Assembly (NCBI GenBank): GCA_021786845.1
Contig: JAJYMO010000072.1
Coordinates: forward strand, 1-33,488
Length of the DNA stretch: 33,488 nucleotides
DNA from: Pseudomonadota bacterium
Lineage (GTDB): Bacteria; Pseudomonadota; Gammaproteobacteria; Burkholderiales; Sulfuriferulaceae
Reading direction: 5' to 3'
The stretch's first letter is position 1. Each line of letters starts with the position of its first letter. Of the stretch, positions 26,596-33,488 are shown piece by piece. The notes under the pieces were generated by a model. It was given only the letters and a program-made list of their open reading frames with translations, was not told where the DNA came from and made no database searches. The translations under genes were made by a program, and so were the position numbers.

Positions 26596-27942
26596 GTCAA
26601 CGCACCAGGTCACAGCCAGTGCAGGCTCTCCGTTCTGTGCTTGCCAATGACACGCCGTTCCCACTCCGGGCACATGCACCAACTCATCTTCACTGTAAAT
26701 CAGCGGCAGAATCAGGCGTTCCCAAGGCGGGATGCCTGATTCCTGCAATAATGTTTTAAGTGCCCGTCTTGGTCGATTGCATTCCGGTTGGAGCTGCTCG
26801 CCACCCCGCCTGAGACGAATCGTTAATTTCCCGGATTGGCTCAGTTTGTCCCTGCTCAGCCCCGCCTTGGCCTGCGGATCGAAGTGGAGCGTGCCACCCA
26901 GTTCGGATAATTGTAATTGTGCTTCGCCCTGCCAAAACCATTGCTGACCGGGGTCTGGGTTGGGTTGGGTTGGCGTCAGTGTGGCAAAATTGCGGTAGCG
27001 GTGTAAGGTGAGTTCCCCCAAAGTAAAACGAATTTGTGCATCGATATGGGCGCTAACCAGTTGGTGGTGCATGTCAGCCAGGTGTCGCTGGTTGGGCATA
27101 TCAACGTGGTGCAGTGCCAGGTAGTACCTCAGCAGGTTGCGCCCCCGGGCAGCACTTAAATCAGACAGGGCTTTGCAGTTGAGTCGGGTACCCACAATGC
27201 TGTGCTGCGCATCCAGACTGGCCAATTCATCAAGCAGGCTGGCGGCTTCCGCCAGGTGCTGTGCGCTACGCGCCAGGGTGGTGCGCCAAGCGCCATGCTG
27301 TTCAGCGATGAGCGGAAAAACCTTGTGGCGCAGAAAATTACGCGCGTACCGGGTATCCGTATTGCTGTCGTCTTCTATCCAATGCAACCCCTGACTGTTT
27401 GCCCAAAGCAATAATTCATGACGCGCGACACCCAGCAGTGGCCGGATCAATGTGGCATGGTGAGTATCGGGACGCAACGCAGGCATGGCACTGAGGCCTT
27501 TCAAGCCCGCGCCACGCAGCAGTTGTAATAACACGGTTTCTGCCTGGTCATCCTGGTGGTGGGCCAGCGCAATGAAATCGGCAGTTTGTTCGGAAAAGAC
27601 CTGATAACGGGCGAGACGCGCAGCCGCTTCGATACCCAGACCACTGTCTCGCGAGATATCAACATGTCTGGTATGGAACGGCACCGCTAAAGCTTCGCAG
27701 TATTGTTGACAAAACGCCAGCCATTGATCGGCTTGCGGACTGAGTCCATGGTGTACGTGCAGCGCGCTCAGTTGAATGGCATATCGTTCACGCAATCCCA
27801 CAAACAGGTGTAGCAACACCACAGAATCCAGGCCACCACTGAGCGCTACGCAAACACGGCTACCAGACGGAAGCCATGCCGCAATCTGGCTTGCGAAGTG
27901 CTCAGGCAGCGGTGCGTGGGGTGCTGTCTTTGTAGCGCCCAT
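26587..27942 (-). CDS. tilS: tRNA(Ile)-lysidine synthetase
   Basis: TilS puts lysine on C34 of tRNA-Ile(CAU) so that it reads AUA codons. The 451-residue protein has the PP-loop motif SGGLDS at 35-40, '[20 protein letters not shown]', and '[20 protein letters not shown]' with the ATP/metal His-His-Gln-Asp-Asp block, followed by the C-terminal TilS domains. Its start lies 41 bases inside the 3' end of accA, an unusually long overlap that suggests coupled translation; no later ATG fits the family. Confidence 0.95.
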   Translation of the reverse strand: MGATKTAPHAPLPEHFASQIAAWLPSGSRVCVALSGGLDSVVLLHLFVGLRERYAIQLSALHVHHGLSPQADQWLAFCQQYCEALAVPFHTRHVDISRDSGLGIEAAARLARYQVFSEQTADFIALAHHQDDQAETVLLQLLRGAGLKGLSAMPALRPDTHHATLIRPLLGVARHELLLWANSQGLHWIEDDSNTDTRYARNFLRHKVFPLIAEQHGAWRTTLARSAQHLAEAASLLDELASLDAQHSIVGTRLNCKALSDLSAARGRNLLRYYLALHHVDMPNQRHLADMHHQLVSAHIDAQIRFTLGELTLHRYRNFATLTPTQPNPDPGQQWFWQGEAQLQLSELGGTLHFDPQAKAGLSRDKLSQSGKLTIRLRRGGEQLQPECNRPRRALKTLLQESGIPPWERLILPLIYSEDELVHVPGVGTACHWQAQNGEPALAVTWCVDKK

Positions 27943-28879
27943 AGCTCATCAGACGCTGATAACGGGTTTCAAGCAAGGCATCAACAGGCAGTTGTTGCAC
28001 ATCGGACAGTGCTTCGGACAGCGCAGCTTTCATATTGTGCATCATCAATGCAGGATCGCGATGTGCGCCACCCGCTGGTTCCGGGATGATGCGGTCAATC
28101 AGATTAAGGGCTTTCAAACGCGGCGCGGTAATCCCCATGATTTGGGCGGCAGTGGATGCCATGTTGGCATTCTTCCACAGTATAGAGGCGCAACCTTCAG
28201 GGGAAATAACCGAATAGGTAGAGAACTGTAACATCATGGTGCGGTCACCAACGCCGATAGCGAGTGCGCCGCCTGAGCCACCTTCACCAATCACAGTGCA
28301 AATAATGGGTACGCGCAACTCAGACATCACATATAGATTGCGTGCAATGGCCTCTGATTGGCCGCGCTCTTCGGCATCAATGCCAGGGTGCGCGCCCGGT
28401 GTATCGATGAAAGTCAGCACTGGGATACCAAATTTTTCAGCCAGGCGCATCAGTCGCAAGGCTTTTCGGTAGCCTTCAGGACGAGGCATACCGAAATTGC
28501 GATGGATTTTTTCCTTGGTATCGCGTCCCTTTTGGTGTCCAATCACCATGACAGGTTGGTCATTGAAGCGGGCGATACCGCCTACAATCGCGTGGTCATC
28601 GGCAAAGGCGCGATCCCCGTGCAATTCTTCAAAGTTTGAGAACAACGCACCAATGTAGTCCAGACTATATGGACGTTGAGGATGGCGCGCCACCTGGGAA
28701 ATCTGCCAGGGAGTGAGTTTGGCGTAAATATCCTGTGTGAGTTTTTCGATCCTTTTTTGCAACAAGCCCAGTTCTTTGGAAATATCCACTTCGGAGTCTT
28801 CTTGCGCGCCACGCAAGGTTTCTATTTTAATATCCAGTTCAGCAATAGACTGCTCAAATTCCAGAAACGTAGTTTTCAT
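27902..28879 (-). CDS. accA: acetyl-CoA carboxylase carboxyltransferase subunit alpha
   Basis: AccA, with AccD, moves the carboxyl group from biotin to acetyl-CoA to make malonyl-CoA, the first step of fatty-acid synthesis. The 325-residue product matches the family length and begins [19 protein letters not shown] as in other betaproteobacteria. The conserved core '[20 protein letters not shown]' with '[15 protein letters not shown]' is present. I use ATG 28879; the frame also opens at ATG 28924, which would add 15 residues. Confidence 0.97.
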   Translation of the reverse strand: MKTTFLEFEQSIAELDIKIETLRGAQEDSEVDISKELGLLQKRIEKLTQDIYAKLTPWQISQVARHPQRPYSLDYIGALFSNFEELHGDRAFADDHAIVGGIARFNDQPVMVIGHQKGRDTKEKIHRNFGMPRPEGYRKALRLMRLAEKFGIPVLTFIDTPGAHPGIDAEERGQSEAIARNLYVMSELRVPIICTVIGEGGSGGALAIGVGDRTMMLQFSTYSVISPEGCASILWKNANMASTAAQIMGITAPRLKALNLIDRIIPEPAGGAHRDPALMMHNMKAALSEALSDVQQLPVDALLETRYQRLMSYGRYKDSTPRTAA

Positions 28880-28960
28880 GGGTTTTGTTGTGCGTAAAGC
28901 TTCTTTGATTGAATGGAAATTCATCCTGCTTGCGGACCGGGTAAATACTCAAAAATTGGT

Positions 28961-29449
28961 TTAATGCACATGACCATGTTCGCCATGCGCATGTTCGTGG
29001 GTGATTTCGTCAGGGGTGGCCTTGCGTACGTCAATAATTGTGCAATCGAATTTTAAGGTTTGACCAGCCAGAGGGTGATTGCCGTCCACCACTACCGTGT
29101 CATCGGTCATGTCAGTCACGGTATAGAGCATGTATTCATCGGTGCCTTCTGCGGCACCTTCAAATTGCATCCCCACGGCGACACTTTCCGGGAACAGGTT
29201 GCGAGGTTCAGTACGAATGAGTTCAGGCTCAAATTCGCCAAAAGCATATTCAGGTTCCATCGTTATCTGAACAGTGTCGCCGATTTTCTTGCCTTCCAGT
29301 GCTTCTTCCACTGTAGGGAAAATGCCGTCGTACCCGCCATGCAAGTAGCTGATGGCTTCTTCTGCATTTTCGGAGTGCTCCAAAACTTCCCCGGACAAGT
29401 TGCTCAATTGGTAAGTCAAGGTGACAATGGTGTTTTTTGCAATCTGCAT
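28961..29449 (-). CDS. slyD: FKBP-type peptidyl-prolyl isomerase SlyD
   Basis: SlyD is a cytosolic prolyl isomerase and chaperone that also binds metal ions. The 162-residue protein has the FKBP halves 'IVTLTYQLSNLSGEVLEHSE' and 'IGDTVQITMEPEYAFGEFEP', with the IF insertion between them, and a His-rich tail (THEHAHGEHGHVH) suited to Ni or Zn binding. SlyD supports hydrogenase Ni insertion in E. coli. The Hyf-like complex here has no NiFe site, so no link is implied. Confidence 0.93.
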   Translation of the reverse strand: MQIAKNTIVTLTYQLSNLSGEVLEHSENAEEAISYLHGGYDGIFPTVEEALEGKKIGDTVQITMEPEYAFGEFEPELIRTEPRNLFPESVAVGMQFEGAAEGTDEYMLYTVTDMTDDTVVVDGNHPLAGQTLKFDCTIIDVRKATPDEITHEHAHGEHGHVH

Positions 29450-29481
29450 GGCATACTCGTCAGTTTAAAGTGAATGACGGT

Positions 29482-29511
29482 ATTTTAACGTATTTTGGGA
29501 GAAGCGGTGAA
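29482..29511 (-). promoter_or_regulatory. possible slyD promoter
   Basis: The minus strand has TTCACC at 29511-29506, an 18-base spacer, and TAAAAT at 29487-29482, 33 bases before the slyD ATG. It overlaps the start of the divergent roxA gene. Match to sigma-70 boxes is fair, not strong. Confidence 0.35.
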
Positions 29512-30629
29512 TGCGGATCAAACAATTATTGGGAGGACTGTCCGTCGAAGTGTTTTTGCGGGATTACTGGCAAAAACGTCCATTGCTGGTGCGCAATGCT
29601 ATTCCCGGATTTAAAGACTTGATTGAACCCGGGGCGCTGTTTGCGCTGACAAGCCGGGAAGACACCACCGCGCGTATGGTGCGTGAGGATCAGGGGGCTT
29701 GGGAGTTATTGCATGGGCCCTTCAAACGCAAGGATTTTCCGTCATCCAAATCATCTGCGGTGTGGACGGTGTTGGTACAAGAACTCAATCACCATTTGCG
29801 TGGCGCGGAAGAGTTGCTCCAGCAATTTGATTTTATTCCTCATGCTCGTCTGGATGATTTAATGGTCAGTTATGCGGTGGCGGGCGGGGGTGTCGGACCG
29901 CATTTTGATTCCTATGATGTTTTTTTACTGCAAGGTCGCGGTCAACGCCGATGGCAAATCAGTGCACAAACCGATTTGAGTTTGATCGATGGATTGCCAT
30001 TAAAAATTTTGCAGAATTTTACCCCTGAACAAGAATGGGTGCTGTCCACGGGAGACATGCTGTATTTGCCGCCCTGTTACGCCCACAATGGAATTGCGGT
30101 GGGTGAATGCATGACTTATTCGGTCGGTTTTCGTGCCCCCAGCACACAAGAAATTGTCACCCAGTTTTTAATCTACCTGCAAGACCGTTTGCAATTGCCC
30201 GGCATTTACCAGGACCCTGATCTGCAGGCGCAAGCCCATCCGGCACAAATCAGCGAAACCATGCTGACACAAATGGAGCAAATGATTCAGCAGTTGACGT
30301 GGACACGTGCGGATATCGCGGATTTTCTGGGCAGATATTTAACCGAACCCAAAGCGCACGTGTACTTCAATCCACCCGATGACATGCCGGGTTTCGAGGC
30401 ATTTTGTGAACAGGTGGTCAGGCGGGGCATACGGCTCGCGCCCCAGTCACGCATGTTGTTCCATGAAAACCGGTTTTACCTGAATGGCGAACCAGTCACC
30501 ATCAATGAACCGGGGATGCTGGAATTGGCGGATCGGCGGGCGAAGGATGGAAGTGAATTGTCCAGGGTGTATTTGCAGTGGTTGTATGAGGCCATGGAAG
30601 ATGGGTTTGTAGTGTGGGATGGGAAATAG
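29511..30629 (+). CDS. roxA: ribosomal protein uL16 arginine 3-hydroxylase (YcfD/RoxA)
   Basis: RoxA is a JmjC-type Fe(II)/2-oxoglutarate oxygenase that hydroxylates an Arg of ribosomal protein L16. The 372-residue protein has nearly the E. coli YcfD length. The Fe ligands are His131 and Asp133 in GVGPHFDSYDVF and His192 in 'PPCYAHNGIAVGECMTYSVG', and the C-terminal winged-helix half follows. GGGAG lies before ATG 29511. It is convergent with clsB, 15 bases apart. Confidence 0.93.
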   Translation: MRIKQLLGGLSVEVFLRDYWQKRPLLVRNAIPGFKDLIEPGALFALTSREDTTARMVREDQGAWELLHGPFKRKDFPSSKSSAVWTVLVQELNHHLRGAEELLQQFDFIPHARLDDLMVSYAVAGGGVGPHFDSYDVFLLQGRGQRRWQISAQTDLSLIDGLPLKILQNFTPEQEWVLSTGDMLYLPPCYAHNGIAVGECMTYSVGFRAPSTQEIVTQFLIYLQDRLQLPGIYQDPDLQAQAHPAQISETMLTQMEQMIQQLTWTRADIADFLGRYLTEPKAHVYFNPPDDMPGFEAFCEQVVRRGIRLAPQSRMLFHENRFYLNGEPVTINEPGMLELADRRAKDGSELSRVYLQWLYEAMEDGFVVWDGK

Positions 30630-30644
30630 GCAATGCTGGTATGA

Positions 30645-31796
30645 TCACCATTTTTGCGCATAGCCAACCAGGCCCATCAACAGGCGTACCACTAACGTCG
30701 CTATGTTCGGGAAAGCGCGTTGATACCATGGTCGCTTGCGCCAACCATCTGCCCCGACCCATTGCCCTCTTTGCTGCATGGCTGTTTGCAGGGCAGTGTA
30801 CAGCTCGTTTGCAAAACGGGGACTTTCAACCAGTATATTCGCCTCACGCGCCAGCAATAAACTGAATGGGTCGATATTGCTTGACCCCACTGTTGCCCAA
30901 TGTCCATCGATGACAGCAACCTTGGCATGTAAAAACCCGTGGTGGTATTCGCAAATCGCTACGCCAGCAGTCAATAATTCCCCATACCAGGCCTGCGTGG
31001 CATAGTGCAATAAACGGTATTCGGCTCGCCATTGCAGCAACAGCGTCACCTGTACACCACGCTGCGCGGCATCAGTCAGCGCATGGCGAAAACGTGGTCC
31101 CGGCAAGAAATAAGCGTTGGCGATCAGTACGTATTGTGTTGCCGTTGCGATGGCAGACAAATAGGCTTCTTCGATGTCCCGCCTGTGACGAAAATTATCA
31201 CGTATCACGTAGGCCACTTTATCACTGCCCGTCATCGTCTGGTTTGTTGTTGTGAAGGCAAGTTTTCTGTGCGTGGCATGACCATGCGCCCAGGCAATAA
31301 ATGACCACAGTCGCCGCACATCTCTGGCAATTTGCTGCACTACTCTGCCTTGTACGCGTACTGCGTAATCAAAGCGTGGCGGAATTTGGCTGGCGGTGTC
31401 CATGTCATCAATGATATTAATGCCGCCGATCAATGCCTGTCGGTCATCAATGACCGCCACCTTACGATGCATACGCCGCAATCGGTGGCGATGTAACAAA
31501 AAACGCAGACGCTCGGGGCGAAACACCAACCACTCAACGCCAGCATCTTCCATCTCAGTCACCCAGGCAGGGTTTAACTCGCGCGAACCAAAACCGTCGA
31601 CCAGTACCCGAACCGCCACGCCCCGCCGGGCGGCTGCTATCAACCATTCCTTGACGGCGCGTCCTGTGCCATCATTGGCAAAAATATAAGTTTGTAAATA
31701 AATAACATGTTGTGCCGAATCAACGGCTGCCTGTAAAGCAGGAAAATAGGCCGTCCCACTTTCCAGTAAATCTACCTGATTGCTTTGCGTCCACAT
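30645..31796 (-). CDS. clsB: cardiolipin synthase B (phospholipase D family)
   Basis: ClsB-type cardiolipin synthases join phospholipids at the inner membrane. The 383-residue protein has two HKD motifs: His110-x-Lys112-x4-Asp117 in 'RRMHRKVAVIDDRQALIGG' and His290-x-Lys292-x4-Asp297 in 'LHAKVAVIDGHWATVGSSN'. I start at ATG 31796 (MWTQSNQVDLLESG), with TAGGA five bases upstream; an ATG at 31802 is an alternative. It lies just behind the ybhP-like gene, the same pairing as ybhP-clsB of E. coli, so the order supports the assignment. Confidence 0.92.
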   Translation of the reverse strand: MWTQSNQVDLLESGTAYFPALQAAVDSAQHVIYLQTYIFANDGTGRAVKEWLIAAARRGVAVRVLVDGFGSRELNPAWVTEMEDAGVEWLVFRPERLRFLLHRHRLRRMHRKVAVIDDRQALIGGINIIDDMDTASQIPPRFDYAVRVQGRVVQQIARDVRRLWSFIAWAHGHATHRKLAFTTTNQTMTGSDKVAYVIRDNFRHRRDIEEAYLSAIATATQYVLIANAYFLPGPRFRHALTDAAQRGVQVTLLLQWRAEYRLLHYATQAWYGELLTAGVAICEYHHGFLHAKVAVIDGHWATVGSSNIDPFSLLLAREANILVESPRFANELYTALQTAMQQRGQWVGADGWRKRPWYQRAFPNIATLVVRLLMGLVGYAQKW

Positions 31797-31803
31797 TGCC
31801 ATC

Positions 31804-32559
31804 CTATGCGTGCGCGACCAATGTGGCGACCAAAGCAGCGTGATCCGAGCGACGCAAGCCATCACTTGCCCGCAACACCCGCGCCCCTGTTACCTGCCAG
31901 CCACGTACGTATATTCTGTCCAGTGACAACAAGGGCAAACGTGCCGGAAAGCTTTTTGCCGTCTGTCCATGCATACTTGTAAATGCCTCTTGCAACCCTA
32001 AATTCTCAGCAAAATGACGTCCCGCACGACCACGCCAATCATTAAAATCCCCCGCAATAATTAATGGCGCGGTATCCGGCACAGATTCACGTACGTGTTG
32101 TTGTAATAGGGATAATTGATGACGCCGACTCCGCTCAAATAACGCCAGATGCACGCACATCAGATGCACAGGTTCTGCCAAATCAGGTACGGCAATCTGC
32201 GCATGAAGCACGCCACGCGATTCAAAGGCATGGGCCGACACATCCAGGTTCTCACTTGCCACAATCGGGTAGCGTGATAAAATGGCATTGCCATGGTGCC
32301 CGTTGGTATACACCGCATTTTTGCCATAGGCATAATCCCCCCACATCTGATCCGCCAAAAACTCATGCTGTGGCGCACTCGGCCAATTTTGCCAACGTTG
32401 CGCATGTCCCGCATGGCTACCCTGAACCTCCTGTAAAAACACTACATCCGCATGTATCGCACGCAAGCGATCGCGCAGATCATGGATAACCATGCGCTGA
32501 TTCAGGCACGAAAAGCCTTTATGGATGTTATAGCTCGCTATTTGCAATGACGGATTCAT
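31804..32559 (-). CDS. ybhP: endonuclease/exonuclease/phosphatase family protein (YbhP-like)
   Basis: This protein has the EEP fold (DNase I-like): 'SLQIASYNIHKGFSCLNQR', 'ADVVFLQEVQG' with the metal Glu, 'HGNAILSRYPI', 'AGDFNDWRG' with Asp-Asn-Asp/Trp, and a final 'SDHAALVATLVAHA' with Asp-His. It closely follows the E. coli YbhP pattern, including 'EFLADQMWGDYAYGKNAVYT'. I use ATG 32559 (MNPSLQIASYNIH); an ATG at 32628 is open but longer than the family needs. It sits before clsB, with no gap beyond a few bases, and may share its mRNA. The substrate is not known; a nuclease or phosphatase role cannot be told apart from sequence. Confidence 0.88.
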   Translation of the reverse strand: MNPSLQIASYNIHKGFSCLNQRMVIHDLRDRLRAIHADVVFLQEVQGSHAGHAQRWQNWPSAPQHEFLADQMWGDYAYGKNAVYTNGHHGNAILSRYPIVASENLDVSAHAFESRGVLHAQIAVPDLAEPVHLMCVHLALFERSRRHQLSLLQQHVRESVPDTAPLIIAGDFNDWRGRAGRHFAENLGLQEAFTSMHGQTAKSFPARLPLLSLDRIYVRGWQVTGARVLRASDGLRRSDHAALVATLVAHA

Positions 32560-32665
32560 TGCGAGATTATCCAGGAAATGGTCATTTATAACTTGCCGCA
32601 TTAAAACGATCAATTGGTTGCATGTCATTACCCGCTATTTTCAGGATCATAACAACTATTCACAT

Positions 32666-32754
32666 TGAATAGCCAAGGGTATCATTAACTCAGTCCGATT
32701 TCAGTTATTTTGTTTACAACCCATGGTATTTCAGCTGAATAGCCAGGCGTTTCA
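32666..32754. repeat. pair of imperfect direct repeats
   Basis: TGAATAGCCAAGGGTATCA at 32666-32684 and TGAATAGCCAGGCGTTTCA at 32736-32754 agree at 16 of 19 bases, 70 bases apart. They lie in the roughly 140-base stretch between the ybhP-like gene and the integrase remnant. Their purpose is unknown; two operator sites or traces of an old insertion are both possible. Confidence 0.45.
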
Positions 32755-32767
32755 CCATGACCAATGT

Positions 32768-32954
32768 TCAGTTTGAATGTGCTACTATCTCATTATGATG
32801 CCGCCTTGCCATGAAACAAAATAAAGCGTTTAATTCAATCTGCATGAGCGTGTTCAATACGGATACAGCAATGCAACACCCGGACTCGCGCCACCACCTG
32901 ATCGAGTAAACGAGGTGGCTGGATAGATGGTGTTGGTTGAGGTGTGTTTGGCAT
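32768..32954 (-). pseudogene. intI: decayed integron integrase (IntI), N-terminal remnant
   Basis: From ATG 32954 the minus strand reads MPNTPQPTPSIQPPRLLDQ, then VVARVRVLHCCIRIEHAHAD, a TGA stop at 32837-32835, and IKRFILFHGK; a one-base shift then restores RHHNEIVAHSN and a stop at 32768. IntI proteins share a start of the type 'LLDQVRxRIRLKHYSIRTEQAY..W(I/V)KRFI.FH(G)KRHP', which this matches: the stop sits where the conserved Trp belongs and the shift falls at K|RH. Nothing of the catalytic domain (Arg, His-x-x-Arg, Tyr) remains. The reading is by eye against remembered IntI sequences and has not been aligned. Confidence 0.72.
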
Positions 32955-33087
32955 AGCATTATCCAAAAACGAGTCGTGCAAAATTTATTTTGTAGGATGA
33001 ATTAAATCGGAAAAAGGTGACGCTTCCCTTTGTTGATCTTGGGCGTTTTTTACAGCAGAAATTTTGCCGCATCAGTCCCAGTCACCG

Positions 33088-33143
33088 GCCTAACGAATAA
33101 GGTTAGATCGTGCGCAAGCCACGATCTGAACCGTTTGTTGGAC
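33088..33143 (-). other. integron attC-like recombination site
   Basis: On the minus strand the 56 bases read GTCCAAC (RYYYAAC, R''), AAAC, GGTT, an extra C, AGATCGTG, a seven-base loop, CACGATCT, AACC, TTATTC, GTTAGGC (GTTRRRY, R'). This is the order of parts of an attC: two outer boxes that pair at 6 of 7 places including one wobble, unpaired spacers of 4 and 6, and an inner stem of 12 pairs with one extrahelical base. That extra base lies in the left (L'') arm when read on this strand, as in known attC sites, so the cassette would be on the right and read leftward. Boxes alone would fit either strand. Confidence 0.7.
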
Positions 33144-33151
33144 GAACCCGG

Positions 33152-33244
33152 TTAAGGTGTGAGTGGGTTTTGATATGCAAATATATCTTCGTGCGTGACG
33201 GTTTTCACGGGGCAGTTTTCCATTTGCCACCCCATTCCCATCAT
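33152..33244 (-). CDS. possible short cassette ORF next to attC
   Basis: The frame runs from ATG 33244 to TAA 33152 and gives 30 residues, MMGMGWQMENCPVKTVTHED and IFAYQNPLTP. AAGGG lies nine bases upstream, within a small hairpin (GTTGC AAGG GCAAC). The frame is also open upstream to a TGA at about 33290, with GTG 33277 as a longer start. Its stop is eight bases before the R'' box of the attC-like site, which is where cassette genes usually end. I do not recognise the protein. Confidence 0.35.
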   Translation of the reverse strand: MMGMGWQMENCPVKTVTHEDIFAYQNPLTP

Positions 33245-33386
33245 TAAAAGTTGCCCTTGCAACAACTTATCCGGCACATCTGTCGTTTTTCAACGTGCTT
33301 TGCGTTGGTTTCGTGTGATTTTTGCCTGTTTCAGGGTGAGTCTGCCCACTCCTGCCTGACATGGCAGGTTTGAGGGGCGTGCTGTG

Positions 33387-33488
33387 TTACACAGCAAACT
33401 CCCCAACATCGTGCGTTCGCAAGCAGTTGAAGGCCGATTTGATGCGGGTGCGGATGATTTTTAGTCTGCCACCGCAACATTTACACTT
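33387..33488 (-). CDS. C-terminal end of unknown CDS at window edge
   Basis: The minus strand is open from base 33488 to TAA at 33389-33387 for 33 codons: KCKCCGGRLKIIRTRIKSAF, then NCLRTHDVGEFAV. The closely spaced Cys (C-x-C-C) followed by GG resembles half of a zinc ribbon, but a second pair is not visible. The stop codon lies in the centre of a palindrome, GCTGTGT T ACACAGC, at 33381-33395. A plus-strand frame from ATG 33361 also stays open to the edge, so the coding strand is not certain. No function is proposed. Confidence 0.4.
   Translation of the reverse strand, partial: KCKCCGGRLKIIRTRIKSAFNCLRTHDVGEFAV

Noticed and set aside
28961-29449. SlyD as part of a nickel supply for the Hyf-like complex
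   Set aside because: SlyD is a common housekeeping gene, lies 8 kb away beside accA, and the complex has no Ni site.
32811-32909. A 32-residue plus-strand ORF (MKQNKAFNSICMS...)
   Set aside because: It is antisense to the IntI remnant and has no independent support.
32768-32959. A 63-residue ORF starting at 32959 on the minus strand
   Set aside because: It is in a different frame from the IntI-like start; only its last part (RHHNEIVAHSN) belongs to the remnant after the frameshift. As a whole it is not a gene.
33267-33362. A 31-residue minus-strand ORF (MSGRSGQTHPETGKNHTKPT...)
   Set aside because: It overlaps palindromes and other open frames, lacks a ribosome site and is not supported by any recognisable motif.
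33361-33488. Plus-strand ORF from ATG 33361 to the window edge
   Set aside because: It is open on the opposite strand to the edge CDS, and I see no domain or ribosome site to prefer it. Noted as an uncertainty in the edge CDS entry.

Overview
The window looks like chromosome from a flagellated, Gram-negative betaproteobacterium, most likely order Nitrosomonadales. The evidence is gene order and family resemblance: a fliE / fliFGHIJKLMNOPQR cluster, an accA-tilS pair, an RNB-type nuclease next to a TonB-like protein, SlyD, and ybhP-clsB. No rRNA or tRNA is visible, so the taxonomic statement is an inference.

Layout. (1) 1-1748, minus: an HDOD-domain protein cut by the window edge, and aroB (3-dehydroquinate synthase) with its own -10 box. 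(2) 1872-12733, minus: a tightly packed flagellar basal-body/export operon, fliF to fliR, with several 4-nt stop/start overlaps; fliE is divergent on plus at 12981. (3) 13320-13684: a short intergenic stretch with one doubtful 39-residue ORF. (4) 13685-20943, plus: six genes for a membrane complex related to hydrogenase-4 and complex I (HyfB, C, E, F, G, I-like). The large subunit has lost all four cysteines that would bind the NiFe site, while the small subunit keeps its four Fe-S cysteines. This makes it an energy-converting hydrogenase-related (Ehr-type) complex rather than a hydrogenase. (5) 21056-25379, plus: pbpG, a YqiA-like esterase, an RNase II/R-family nuclease and a TonB-family protein in one compact run. 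(6) fbp on plus meets tilS on minus across a palindrome-rich intergenic region with a terminator; tilS, accA and slyD form a minus-strand group. (7) roxA (ycfD) on plus converges on clsB and ybhP on minus. (8) 32560-33488: an accessory remnant.

The last region is the least ordinary. On the minus strand, 32954-32768 reads as a decayed N-terminal piece of an integron integrase (IntI), with one in-frame stop at a normally conserved Trp and one frameshift. At 33088-33143, 133 bases upstream of its start codon, lies a 56-bp imperfect palindrome with the parts of an integron attC site: RYYYAAC and GTTRRRY boxes, unpaired spacers, a long stem and one extrahelical base. To its right are a short ORF ending next to the site and the 3' end of a CDS that runs off the window. 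Together these suggest the decayed end of a chromosomal integron, or a cassette cluster with a dead integrase, whose cassettes would continue beyond the right edge.

How the parts work together: the flagellar block codes for the MS-ring, switch, export ATPase complex, hook-length control and export gate. The Hyf-like block would be a redox- or ion-coupled membrane complex of unknown electron donor. The rest is housekeeping: shikimate pathway, fatty-acid initiation, tRNA-Ile lysidine, gluconeogenesis or Calvin-cycle FBPase, cardiolipin synthesis and ribosomal protein hydroxylation.
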